A stretch of 64,000 bases of DNA from Rikenellaceae bacterium (GTDB taxonomy: Bacteria > Bacteroidota > Bacteroidia > Bacteroidales > Rikenellaceae), in the NCBI GenBank assembly GCA_015059955.1, contig SUZK01000001.1, positions 124,001-188,000 of the forward strand, written 5' to 3'. Both the position numbers and the translations under genes were made by a program. The notes below the pieces were generated by a model. That model searched no databases and was not told where the DNA came from. It saw nothing but the letters and a program-made list of their open reading frames with translations. Below, piece after piece: positions 45,482 through 52,898 of this stretch (position 1 is its first letter; each line of letters begins with the position of its first letter).

Positions 45482-46375
45482 TTAGTTTTTATTGGTTAAA
45501 ATCTTATCAATCAACTTATCTGTACGTTCACGCTCACGCTCGGTGCGCTCACGCTCTTTGTCGAGGCGTTCGTTCTGGCGGCACAGCTCGTCGAGCAACC
45601 TCTGTTGAGTATCCACCATACGCTTTATCTGCTCATCACGATTTTTGACGAGCGTCGCAAGGTTGGAAGCTAACGTGAGGTTGGTGTTGGTGCGGAACAT
45701 AGACACTACGATACTTATACTATATACATCTTCACGCTTGAGCAATACCTCATCGAACTCGGCATTATGAGGCTTGAGCAGGTAGCCTTCCTCACGCACG
45801 ATAACCTTGCGGAGCATCGTGCCGTACACCTTTGTGTCGAGCAAGTATGTAGCGCCGGAGATAATATCACCATTTAACGGGAGGAATGACACAAGAAGAT
45901 AATCACCTGGGAAGTAGTACGGCTCCATCGCCTCGGTAATAACTCGCTGAATGTAGTCAACGCCTCGGAATACCTTAGCCAGCGTGAACTGTTCCAACTT
46001 GTCAGGCTCAAAAAGAACTAATCTTCGTATATCTATATCTCGGGATTGAGCCAAATCGTTACTCACGAATGGCATTGTGGCACGACAATTACCTAAGTGA
46101 GGCTTGTCGCACTTAACAGGTAAAACATCACTCTTTATATCTTCGGCTGCGACAACTTCAGCCGCATCTACCAGCATTTCGCCCTCGCTTTTAATATATG
46201 AATATTGTTCATATATACGCTCTCGGAGAGCATCAGAAAAAGCTACTCGCCCATTTATGGCATCTGAAAGATATGTTGGTTTTACGCCTAAATTGGCAGC
46301 GATTACATCCTGATTAATACCCTCTTTGAATTTAATAGTCTTGATTATTGACTTAAGTTCTTGATTTACAGCCAT
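45482..46375 (-). CDS. CI-like repressor with degenerate S24 domain and coiled coil
   Basis: 297 aa. Residues about 5-55 are a helix-turn-helix (GINQDVIAANLGVKPTYLSDAINGR). Residues about 130-230 resemble a LexA/CI S24 domain. The usual S-M-E-P appears as EAMEPYYFPGDYLLV, with Ala for the catalytic Ser. The usual V-K-R segment appears as TMLRKV, with Arg at the expected Lys position. Self-cleavage is therefore not expected. The last 60 residues form a long charged coiled coil (QNERLDKERERTERERERT). It is the first gene of the leftward operon and the likely master repressor. Confidence 0.75.
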   Translation of the reverse strand: MAVNQELKSIIKTIKFKEGINQDVIAANLGVKPTYLSDAINGRVAFSDALRERIYEQYSYIKSEGEMLVDAAEVVAAEDIKSDVLPVKCDKPHLGNCRATMPFVSNDLAQSRDIDIRRLVLFEPDKLEQFTLAKVFRGVDYIQRVITEAMEPYYFPGDYLLVSFLPLNGDIISGATYLLDTKVYGTMLRKVIVREEGYLLKPHNAEFDEVLLKREDVYSISIVVSMFRTNTNLTLASNLATLVKNRDEQIKRMVDTQQRLLDELCRQNERLDKERERTERERERTDKLIDKILTNKN

Positions 46376-46421
46376 AATAAAATAAAATTTAATTTTAATA
46401 TGAAAAAAGTTCTTATTTTCT

Positions 46422-46452
46422 TTTGTAGTTATGAAATAAATTCATATCTTTG
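46422..46452 (+). promoter_or_regulatory. Rightward promoter of element switch
   Basis: TTTG 46422-46425, exactly 19 nt, TATCTTTG 46445-46452. Transcript start near 46459. Confidence 0.75.
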
Positions 46453-46488
46453 CAAAAGAATTAAACACTTTTGTTGCAAAAATCGTAA

Positions 46489-46520
46489 CAAATATAGTAA
46501 TTAAAATTAATTAAAGCAAA
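46489..46520 (-). promoter_or_regulatory. Leftward promoter of element switch
   Basis: CAAATATA 46489-46496 (TATATTTG on minus), 20 nt, CAAA 46517-46520 (TTTG on minus). Transcript start near 46482, so this promoter faces the rightward one. Confidence 0.65.
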
Positions 46521-46526
46521 TAGTTT

Positions 46527-46736
46527 ATGAAAATGCAATTCACATTTTGGAAGAGCGATTTCACGGGCGAGGCTTACGACCAGCTACTCGACATCCTGAA
46601 GCAGTATGCGCTGAAGGGCGAGGGCTATTGGTTTATCGTCAAGACTAACTTCGTGAGAGCCTATCTGCCAGAGAATGAATATGAACGGATTATGAGCCAC
46701 GTAGCGAACTATGGTCTAACAAGCGAAACCCGATAA
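46527..46736 (+). CDS. Small ORF 1 of rightward cluster
   Basis: 69 aa, first gene after the rightward promoter. Starts MKMQFTFWKSDFTGEAYDQL; soluble, aromatic-rich, no family recognised. In phage-like modules this position often holds an anti-repressor, Cro-like or excision protein, but no helix-turn-helix is obvious here. Confidence 0.6.
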   Translation: MKMQFTFWKSDFTGEAYDQLLDILKQYALKGEGYWFIVKTNFVRAYLPENEYERIMSHVANYGLTSETR

Positions 46737-46747
46737 GCTATTGATGT

Positions 46748-46960
46748 ATGGGCGAATTGACACCAAAGCAGATTAAGCGCTTAAAACGCAATAAGCGTAT
46801 ATGTAATGCTTACACGATGTTGAGAAATAAGTACCCAAGGTCATCAAACAATCGTATTATCAACATTCTGTGCGAGCATTATGATGTATGCGATTCAACA
46901 GTTAGATTAATATTGATTAACGGATTAGGAAATGAATATGAGAAACACAACAAGCATTGA
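46748..46960 (+). CDS. Small HTH-like ORF 2, paralog of ORF 3
   Basis: 70 aa, basic N-terminus (PKQIKRLKRNKRI), then NRIINILCEHYDVCDSTVRLIL, which fits a helix-turn-helix. Shares the pattern RNKRIC-x-Y-x2-LR-x2-YP-x3-NRI with the next ORF, with which it overlaps by 29 bp. Probably a DNA-binding regulator or excisionase-like protein. Confidence 0.6.
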   Translation: MGELTPKQIKRLKRNKRICNAYTMLRNKYPRSSNNRIINILCEHYDVCDSTVRLILINGLGNEYEKHNKH

Positions 46961-47144
46961 CTTCCGCACTCCTAAAGAGCGAGAGCGTGACCAGCGCAAC
47001 AAGCGTATTTGCGACAAGTATGTAGGACTTCGTGCGTCATACCCTGATATGAGCATCAACAGAATAGCGGCACTTATCGGCGAGGCCGAGGGCGTATCAG
47101 GCGCTTGCATCAAGTCGGTATTAAGCAAGTATCAAGTAATATAA
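46932..47144 (+). CDS. Small HTH-like ORF 3, paralog of ORF 2
   Basis: 70 aa. RNKRICDKYVGLRASYPDMS then NRIAALIGEAEGVSGACIKSVL, aligned residue by residue with ORF 2, so the pair arose by tandem duplication. The start could also be the ATG at 46938. Confidence 0.6.
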   Translation: MNMRNTTSIDFRTPKERERDQRNKRICDKYVGLRASYPDMSINRIAALIGEAEGVSGACIKSVLSKYQVI

Positions 47145-47150
47145 ACTGTA

Positions 47151-47459
47151 ATGAGAACTCGATATGATAGCCAATATGACGTGTGCTTAGGCCGCATATG
47201 GTCATATTTTAATCGCCTTAAGTCGGTATTCGTTGTTGCTCTCACCACCTCCCCTGCCGAGTTCTTCAACTCGCTCGTACACGAGGTCGCTGTGCACCTG
47301 TGTATGCACATAGCCACATGCTTGCATATAGACGTCAAGAGCGAAGATTATGCCTACCTTGTGGGCGACCTGTGCGGTGAGATATATCCAGCGGTCAAGC
47401 ACCAGTTGTGCGATTGCGGGTGTCACAAAAACAACAACAGCGATGAACGACATGAATAA
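47151..47459 (+). CDS. Hypothetical ORF 4 of element
   Basis: 102 aa, 6 bp after ORF 3. A hydrophobic-helical middle with a HEVAVHLCMHIATCLHID segment and a Cys/His C-terminus (CDCGCHKNNN) could bind metal. No family recognised. Confidence 0.5.
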   Translation: MRTRYDSQYDVCLGRIWSYFNRLKSVFVVALTTSPAEFFNSLVHEVAVHLCMHIATCLHIDVKSEDYAYLVGDLCGEIYPAVKHQLCDCGCHKNNNSDERHE

Positions 47460-47535
47460 CATACTTGCTATCCTTGATGACCAGACGCCGACACACGTCG
47501 TCGATGCTGTCGTATGCGAATATATGCGCAATTAG
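47443..47535 (+). CDS. Tiny ORF 5 of element
   Basis: 30 aa starting MNDMNNILAILDDQ; overlaps ORF 4 by 17 bp in another frame, a spacing typical of coupled phage genes. Very short, so coding is uncertain. Confidence 0.35.
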   Translation: MNDMNNILAILDDQTPTHVVDAVVCEYMRN

Positions 47536-47567
47536 TTTGGCAATTCGGGAAAATTGTCGTACCTTTG
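47536..47567 (+). promoter_or_regulatory. Promoter of candidate small RNA
   Basis: TTTG 47536-47539, 20 nt, TACCTTTG 47560-47567, pointing into a short region that ends in a terminator and has no plausible ORF. Confidence 0.65.
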
Positions 47568-47573
47568 TCGCGT

Positions 47574-47647
47574 TGTTGCGGTGATGGCTTTACAGCTGTA
47601 CCGTTGTTGTGCCTCGTGCTTGCTATTCGCACGAGGCATCTTTATTT
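47574..47647 (+). ncRNA. Candidate small RNA, about 74 nt
   Basis: Lies between the promoter above and a strong terminator (47610-47619 with 47629-47638, then TCTTTATTT). The first half can fold with CGGT...ACCG closing an ACAGCTGT-containing arm. Its 3' end overlaps the integrase stop on the other strand by a few bases, so it could also modulate integrase mRNA. Confidence 0.45.
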
Positions 47648-48856
47648 CTTGCCGTAGAGCACCCAATCAATTACACGCCTGTTAGCCTCGTCAACCTTGC
47701 GTTGGTCGAAGTCAATATATATGTCGGTAACGGTATTACCACCGTGGCCAAGAGCTGCGGCGATCGTCTCTTTTGGGATGTCGAGCGATGCGGCAATTGT
47801 AGCCCACGAATGGCGTGCCCAGTAGGTGGTTATGTTATCGTATAATGGCCTGATACTCTTCGCTCCTTGCTTACCTATCTCAACCTCGCCGATAGCTTGA
47901 AGCGCGCCGTTAAGACGACGCGCATATTGCTTGTAATCGTCGTACCTATCAAGAGGGTCGAGCAACCACGCCTTGCCCCTATATTGCTCGATGATGGCCA
48001 TTGCCTCGGGCTCAACCTTGACAGAATAGAGGCGGTGGGTCTTGGAACGCTCGTAGTCTATGCGCCCGCCATTGATGCGCTTGAGTTTGCACATGTCGCC
48101 AATGTTGATGCCGATAAGGTAGAAGGACAGCTTGAACATATCGAGGTACTTGCGCTGATATTCTTCGACTGGGTAATCAAAGAACTCGCGCAGAGCCTCC
48201 ACGGATAGTGAGCGCTTGGCCGTTGGCGCTCGCTTAATCTTGAACTTGCGAAATGGGTAGTGGTGTGTAACCTCGTCGTCGATTGCGTCGTTGAACACCG
48301 CACGTATGTTGCGCAGATGTATAGACCGGGCATTGACAGATGGCGATGTGCGAGCGAGGAACTTCTCAAACGATGTTAGCCATAGTTTGTCGACGTCGGC
48401 GAATGTCAGCTCCTCGCAGTGTTTGTCGTAGGCGTAGATGCGCGACAAGGTCGCCTCATATATCTCGCGCGTACGCGCGTTATCCTTGCGCTCGATGAAG
48501 CGACGGAAGCGAGTAATGAATAGCTTGGTAGTGTCAATCTCGGGTTGCGGGTCGAGCATCTGCATAATGGCAGCACGCAGCTCGGCCATCTTCATAAACG
48601 AGAGTATGCCTTGCTCGGATAGTCGCAGCACCTCACTCTCAACATCGAGGATGCGATGAGCGAGTATGTTGTTGAACGCTACCTTGCGAGGATGGTTTAC
48701 CACCTTGCGTGTGATGTCATCCCATTGCTCGGGAAGCAGCGAGATACCAGTTGGGATAAATGTCGCCCTGTTGCGATGTCGAATGGATATCTTGAGCGGC
48801 GCAGGCTTGTCGTAGCCTGTTGCTCGGGTGTCGAGGTAGAAGTTGATTGTTGCCAT
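47642..48856 (-). CDS. int: Tyrosine recombinase (integrase) of the element
   Basis: 404 aa from the ATG at 48856, giving MATINFYLDTR, the usual start of Bacteroidetes integrases; an extension to 48922 exists but is not family-like. Arm-binding region, SAM-like core-binding domain (about 100-190), catalytic domain. The C-terminal block YWARHSWATIAA, GHGGNTVTDIYIDF holds the R, H, H/N and the Tyr nucleophile. Box I reads YLIGINIGD where many relatives have R-G; the Arg is not seen there, and the H of HxxR is Tyr. It presumably catalyses insertion at tRNA-Pro. Confidence 0.9.
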   Translation of the reverse strand: MATINFYLDTRATGYDKPAPLKISIRHRNRATFIPTGISLLPEQWDDITRKVVNHPRKVAFNNILAHRILDVESEVLRLSEQGILSFMKMAELRAAIMQMLDPQPEIDTTKLFITRFRRFIERKDNARTREIYEATLSRIYAYDKHCEELTFADVDKLWLTSFEKFLARTSPSVNARSIHLRNIRAVFNDAIDDEVTHHYPFRKFKIKRAPTAKRSLSVEALREFFDYPVEEYQRKYLDMFKLSFYLIGINIGDMCKLKRINGGRIDYERSKTHRLYSVKVEPEAMAIIEQYRGKAWLLDPLDRYDDYKQYARRLNGALQAIGEVEIGKQGAKSIRPLYDNITTYWARHSWATIAASLDIPKETIAAALGHGGNTVTDIYIDFDQRKVDEANRRVIDWVLYGKK

Positions 48857-48984
48857 GGCGGTAATAGCTAAAACCACTTGCACGGATTTTTGCACGGATT
48901 TTTGAGCGGAACACGCCCGCAATGTGCGAAATTGTGCAGTTTTTTGGTTTTTTTTATTGCCGAAACGGCTGATTTGGGGCTAAA

Positions 48985-49035
48985 AGCAAAGGCGTTGAAA
49001 CCGCATTAACTGCTGATTATCAACGCCTTTTGCGG
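48985..49035 (-). terminator. Element-supplied hairpin after tRNA-Pro
   Basis: GCAAAGGCGTTGA pairs with TCAACGCCTTTTGC across about 20 nt. It sits directly 3' of the restored tRNA and probably ends its transcript. Confidence 0.65.
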
Positions 49036-49038
49036 TTA

Positions 49039-49085
49039 GTCGGGATGACAAGATTCGAACTTGCGACAACACGCCCCCCAGACGT
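49039..49085. repeat. Proximal attachment site (47-bp direct repeat)
   Basis: Within the intact tRNA-Pro. The element supplies the 3' half, so the tRNA remains functional. Confidence 0.92.
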
Positions 49086-49114
49086 GTACTCTAACCGGGC
49101 TGAGCTACATCCCG
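49040..49114 (-). tRNA. tRNA-Pro (anticodon GGG)
   Basis: Acceptor CGGGATG/CATCCCG, anticodon arm CACGT-CTGGGGG-GCGTG, discriminator A. Intact cloverleaf. Target of the integrative element. Confidence 0.93.
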
Positions 49115-49130
49115 AACTGGTTTTGCGGTG

Positions 49131-49138
49131 CAAAGATA
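49131..49138 (-). promoter_or_regulatory. -7 box of tRNA-Pro
   Basis: CAAAGATA on plus reads TATCTTTG on minus, about 10 nt upstream of the expected transcript start. Confidence 0.6.
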
Positions 49139-49181
49139 ATAATAAATTTCCGAAGTGTGCAACTAAAAACCAAAAAAAATG

Positions 49182-49189
49182 TAACTTTG
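49182..49189 (+). promoter_or_regulatory. -7 box of importer operon, nearly leaderless
   Basis: TAACTTTG ends 4 nt before the ATG at 49194, so the transcript would start at or within the start codon. Confidence 0.5.
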
Positions 49190-49193
49190 TAAC

Positions 49194-51524
49194 ATGAAAC
49201 AACTATTAGGTGCTATATGCTGTATGATAATGCTCTCACTATGTGTGAGTTGTATGCCGTCTGAAACCAGTACGGTGGAGGATATCATGCTTAATTCCAG
49301 TACCTTATACACCCCAAAATACGCCTCTGGCTTCGATATTTTTGTCGACCAAAATGGCGTAAAAACAGTGCGTGTAACACGACCCTGGCAGGGTGAACTC
49401 TCGGCTGCCGATGAGCAGTATTTGGTGATATTTCCCGACAGCAAGGCGGCGCAGGGCTTCGATGGTCAGCACATAGTAGGAGCTGCCGAGCGTGTGGTAT
49501 GCATGTCGACAAGCCATATAGCCATGCTCGACATCCTCGGTGAGTCCGATGCCGTTGTGGGCGTGTCGGGCAAGCGCTACGTGATGAACGAGCGCGTGGC
49601 GAGCAACGACGCGGTAAAAGATGTGGGCTACGATGCCAACCTCGACTACGAGGTGCTATCGGCGCTCAACCCCGACATTGTGTTGATGTATGGCGTATCG
49701 GCGGAGAATAGCGCCGTGACGGCGAAGCTCCGCGAGTTAGGCATCCCCTATCTCTACCTCGGCGACTATGTCGAGGAGTCGCCATTAGGCAAGGCTGAGT
49801 GGTTGGTGTGTGTCGCAGAGATTATGGGTTGCCGCGAGCGAGGCATACGCCTGTTTGAGGGTATCGAGCAGCGATACAACAACATACGCGATGGTGTTGT
49901 TGTTGCCGAGAAGCGCCCACAGGTGATGTTCAACCTCCCATACCAAGATGTGTGGTACATGCCCTCGGATGATAGCTACATGGTGCGTCTCGTTGAGGAT
50001 GCTGGTGGCGACTATATATACAAAGGTAAGAATCCTACGGGTGGCTCCAAGGGTATCAGCCTCGAGGAGGCGCTACACTTAGTATCGCGTGCTGACATAT
50101 GGCTCAACGTGGGGCAGTGTCGAACAATGGAGGAGGTGCGCAGTGCTGCGCCACACTTCACCACGGCAGATGTCGTGCAGCGAGGCGCGGTATACAATAA
50201 TAATAGGCGGTCGACGAGTGCTGGTGGTAGCGACTTCTGGGAGTCGGCCATAGTACGCCCTGATGTTGTCCTTGCCGACCTTGTGGCCATCATGCGTGGC
50301 TCGGCAGATGGACTGTACTACTACCATCGCCTTGATAGCGAGGGTGTCATGACGGCTGATGGTAGCACTATTGTTCCGATAGATGTTGATGAACATAGGG
50401 GCGATAACGCCAAGCATGACGCGAGTAGCTCGCTATGGGGCGTAATCCTTGTTGCCATGTTAGCACTATGGGTGGTATATGCCATTCGCTCCCTCTTTGG
50501 TCGTGGTGCGATGCGTCATGCTATGCTCCTCATAGCTCTTGTCGTAGCTCTTGTGGCACTGTCCGTTGGCGACCTGCTTGTCGGCAGTAGCGCAATCCCG
50601 TTGGGTGACGTCTGGTCGGCGCTTGTGGGTGGTGATACCTCGGCAGAGTATTCGCTAATAGTCAATAAGCTACGCCTGCCAAAGGTGATAGTTGCCATCG
50701 TCGCTGGTATGGCTCTTGCGGCGAGTGGCTTGCAGATGCAGACCCTCTTCCGCAACCCTCTGGCTGGCCCCTATGTCTTAGGTATCAATGCAGGCGCAAG
50801 CCTCGGTGTGGCGCTCTTCACCATGGCGTTGCCGATGATGGGGGCTATGTCGGGCACATTGTTTGCCGACCTCGGTATCACGGCGATGGCGTGGATAGGC
50901 GCGGCGGCGATACTGCTACTCATGATGGTCGTGTCGCGCAAGATACGCAACATTAATGTCATCCTCATTCTCGGCATGATGCTCGGCTCGGCGATATCTG
51001 CCGTTGTGGGCATCCTGCAGTATATTGGCACTGAGGAGTCGCTGAAGAGCTTTGTGGTGTGGACCATGGGCTCGCTGTCGACGGTGACTGTCGACGACCT
51101 CGCTATCCTTGTCCCTGTTGTCGTCGTGGGCTTGGTGCTCTCGATTGTGGCGACCAAGTCGCTGAATATGTTGCTTTTGGGTGAGAACTATGCCCGCACC
51201 GTAGGCCTTAATGTAACCTTCTCGCGTGGCATCATCTTCCTATCGACAACACTCCTCGCAGCCACGGTGACAGCCTACTGTGGCCCTATCGGCTTTATAG
51301 GCCTTGCCATGCCTCACCTCGCGCGTATGACCTTCCGCACTGCCGACCACCGCGTGCTTATGCCAGCGTCGATGCTCTGGGGCGCTGTCTCCATGCTCTT
51401 GTGCTGCATACTCTGCGATGTTGTGGCGCGGAGTGGCGTGATGCTCCCCGTGAATACCATCACCTCGCTATTAGGCATACCGATAATCATCGTTGTAATC
51501 TTCCGTAATCGTAACCGTCAATGA
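49194..51524 (+). CDS. Binding protein fused to FecCD/BtuC-type permease
   Basis: 776 aa. A lipoprotein signal (lipobox CVSC, C20) is followed by a periplasmic binding domain of the BtuF/FepB type (about 75-375, with AAERVVCMSTSHIAMLDILG and YLGDYVEESPLGKAEW). One extra TM helix is at 415-431. Then comes a complete FecCD permease (about 440-776, with MQTLFRNPLAGPYVLGINAG and GPIGFIGLAMPHLAR). These are normally separate proteins. The added TM helix puts the permease N-terminus in the cytoplasm, as expected. Substrate is probably a ferric siderophore, haem or cobalamin; no TonB receptor is adjacent. Confidence 0.88.
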   Translation: MKQLLGAICCMIMLSLCVSCMPSETSTVEDIMLNSSTLYTPKYASGFDIFVDQNGVKTVRVTRPWQGELSAADEQYLVIFPDSKAAQGFDGQHIVGAAERVVCMSTSHIAMLDILGESDAVVGVSGKRYVMNERVASNDAVKDVGYDANLDYEVLSALNPDIVLMYGVSAENSAVTAKLRELGIPYLYLGDYVEESPLGKAEWLVCVAEIMGCRERGIRLFEGIEQRYNNIRDGVVVAEKRPQVMFNLPYQDVWYMPSDDSYMVRLVEDAGGDYIYKGKNPTGGSKGISLEEALHLVSRADIWLNVGQCRTMEEVRSAAPHFTTADVVQRGAVYNNNRRSTSAGGSDFWESAIVRPDVVLADLVAIMRGSADGLYYYHRLDSEGVMTADGSTIVPIDVDEHRGDNAKHDASSSLWGVILVAMLALWVVYAIRSLFGRGAMRHAMLLIALVVALVALSVGDLLVGSSAIPLGDVWSALVGGDTSAEYSLIVNKLRLPKVIVAIVAGMALAASGLQMQTLFRNPLAGPYVLGINAGASLGVALFTMALPMMGAMSGTLFADLGITAMAWIGAAAILLLMMVVSRKIRNINVILILGMMLGSAISAVVGILQYIGTEESLKSFVVWTMGSLSTVTVDDLAILVPVVVVGLVLSIVATKSLNMLLLGENYARTVGLNVTFSRGIIFLSTTLLAATVTAYCGPIGFIGLAMPHLARMTFRTADHRVLMPASMLWGAVSMLLCCILCDVVARSGVMLPVNTITSLLGIPIIIVVIFRNRNRQ

Positions 51525-52279
51525 TAGAGCTTAGAAACATAACTCTCGGCTATGGTAGCCGCACACTTATCGAGGATGCGACGACGCTCTTTGAGTGTGG
51601 TAGTATGGTTGCGCTCTTGGGTCGCAATGGAACAGGTAAGAGTACGCTGCTACGCGCTCTTGCGGCGTTAGGCGACGTGCAGCAGGGAGAGATATATATC
51701 GACCGAAGACCCCTCGCAGAGCTGTCGCGTGGTGAGCTATCGCGCCTTGTGGCCTTTGTGACTACCGAGCGTATTGATGTCGAGGCGCTTACTGCGTACG
51801 ACCTTGTGGCCATAGGCCGCTCCCCCTATACCAACTGGATGGGGCGACTGAGTGACGACGATAGGGTTGCCATTGAGCGTGCCATGCAGATTGCCGGTGT
51901 TGCCCATATGGCGGAGCGTAGGGTGGAGACGATGTCCGATGGCGAGTGCCAGAGGGTGATGATAGCACGTGCCTTGGCACAGGATACACGTGTCATACTC
52001 CTCGACGAGCCAACAGCCTTTCTCGACCTCCCTAATCGCTATGAGCTATGCACACTACTTAGCCGTTTAGCCCATGACGAGGGTAAGTGCGTGATATTCT
52101 CGACGCACGAGCTCGATATAGCACTGTCGCTTGCCGACAGTATAGCCCTTGTCGACACGCCACACCTTGTGCATCTCGCTACGCCACAGATGATTGCGTC
52201 GGGAAATATCGAACGATTGTTCGATAGCGACTACGTGTCGTTTGATGCTGATACACAGTCTATTCGTCTGCGCCGATAG
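51521..52279 (+). CDS. ABC importer ATPase (FepC/BtuD type)
   Basis: 252 aa, overlapping the permease gene by 4 bp. Walker A GRNGTGKST (34-42), signature MSDGECQRVMIARAL (SDGEC in place of SGGEx), Walker B VILLDEPTAFLD, switch His in FSTHELD. It energises the fused binding-protein/permease. No riboswitch was found upstream of the operon. Confidence 0.93.
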   Translation: MIELRNITLGYGSRTLIEDATTLFECGSMVALLGRNGTGKSTLLRALAALGDVQQGEIYIDRRPLAELSRGELSRLVAFVTTERIDVEALTAYDLVAIGRSPYTNWMGRLSDDDRVAIERAMQIAGVAHMAERRVETMSDGECQRVMIARALAQDTRVILLDEPTAFLDLPNRYELCTLLSRLAHDEGKCVIFSTHELDIALSLADSIALVDTPHLVHLATPQMIASGNIERLFDSDYVSFDADTQSIRLRR

Positions 52280-52403
52280 GGAGGCTACGCCCCTCTATGA
52301 GGGGAGTAAATCACAATTTTTTGATAAAGATTTTGCCAAATAGAAAATTTTGCGTACCTTCGCACCGCTAAATTGCTCTTTAAAGTGTGGGCATTAGTGG
52401 ATT

Positions 52404-52475
52404 GGCCCGTTCGTCTATCGGTTAGGACGCAAGATTTTCATTCTTGAAAGAGGAGTTCGACTCTCCTACGGGCTG
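52404..52475 (+). tRNA. tRNA-Glu (anticodon TTC)
   Basis: Acceptor GGCCCGT/ACGGGCT, anticodon arm CAAGA-TTTTCAT-TCTTG, T-arm GGAG-containing with TTCGACT loop, discriminator G. A near-consensus -7 box TACCTTCG lies at 52355-52362. Confidence 0.92.
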
Positions 52476-52540
52476 CACTTGGCGCGTTACACGAAAGTGT
52501 GGTGCGTGCGGTTAACAGTAATTTTTAGGAGCGGGCACTG

Positions 52541-52609
52541 CCTATCCAAAGGCGACTACGGTCGTGACAGGTTATCCACAGACCTCAATAGGGTGGAACA
52601 ATTTTTTTT
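52541..52609 (+). ncRNA. Candidate structured leader upstream of rpsT
   Basis: A closing stem CCTAT (52541-52545) with ATAGG (52588-52592) encloses two hairpins, CGAC-tacg-GTCG (52553-52564) and AGGT...ACCT (52569-52585), forming a small three-way junction, followed by eight T. Possible cis-regulator of S20 or a short RNA. The stems are short, so confidence is low. Confidence 0.35.
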
Positions 52610-52645
52610 GCATTAACTAAAAAGTAAAATAAAAGATTTAAAACT

Positions 52646-52897
52646 ATGGCAAACCACAAGTCATCAAAGAAGAGAATTCGCCAGACCGTAACTAAGCGTG
52701 CACACAACCGTCTTTACCACAAGACTACACGTAACGCAGTCAAGGCTTTGCGTAACACAACTGAGCGCAGCGCTGCTGAGGCTCTTTTGCCAAAGGTAAG
52801 CTCAATGTTGGATAAGCTTGCTAAGACAAACATTATCCACAAGAACAAGGCTGCTAATCTTAAGAGCTCGTTGACATTGCACGTTAACGCATTGTAA
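52646..52897 (+). CDS. rpsT: 30S ribosomal protein S20
   Basis: 83 aa, full length for the family. Very basic, starting [20 protein letters not shown], with the typical [10 protein letters not shown] region at the end. Binds the 5' and 3' domains of 16S rRNA. Between tRNA-Glu and rpsT lies a 170-bp leader. A two-hairpin module follows the stop codon. Confidence 0.96.
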   Translation: MANHKSSKKRIRQTVTKRAHNRLYHKTTRNAVKALRNTTERSAAEALLPKVSSMLDKLAKTNIIHKNKAANLKSSLTLHVNAL

Positions 52898-52898
52898 T

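Larger units (their letters stand above)
44678..49038. mobile_element. 4.36-kb integrative element at tRNA-Pro(GGG)
   Basis: Bounded by 47-bp perfect direct repeats of the tRNA-Pro 3' half. The integrase gene sits next to the intact tRNA, as in most tRNA-targeting elements. Contents: leftward operon of repressor-like, two-TM and HTH genes; rightward cluster of five tiny ORFs; a possible small RNA; integrase. No replication, packaging, capsid or conjugation gene is present. This suggests a minimal satellite or a decayed prophage. Confidence 0.85.

Noticed and set aside
45482..46375. Active self-cleaving LexA/CI-type peptidase
   Set aside because: The expected Ser and Lys are replaced by Ala and Arg.
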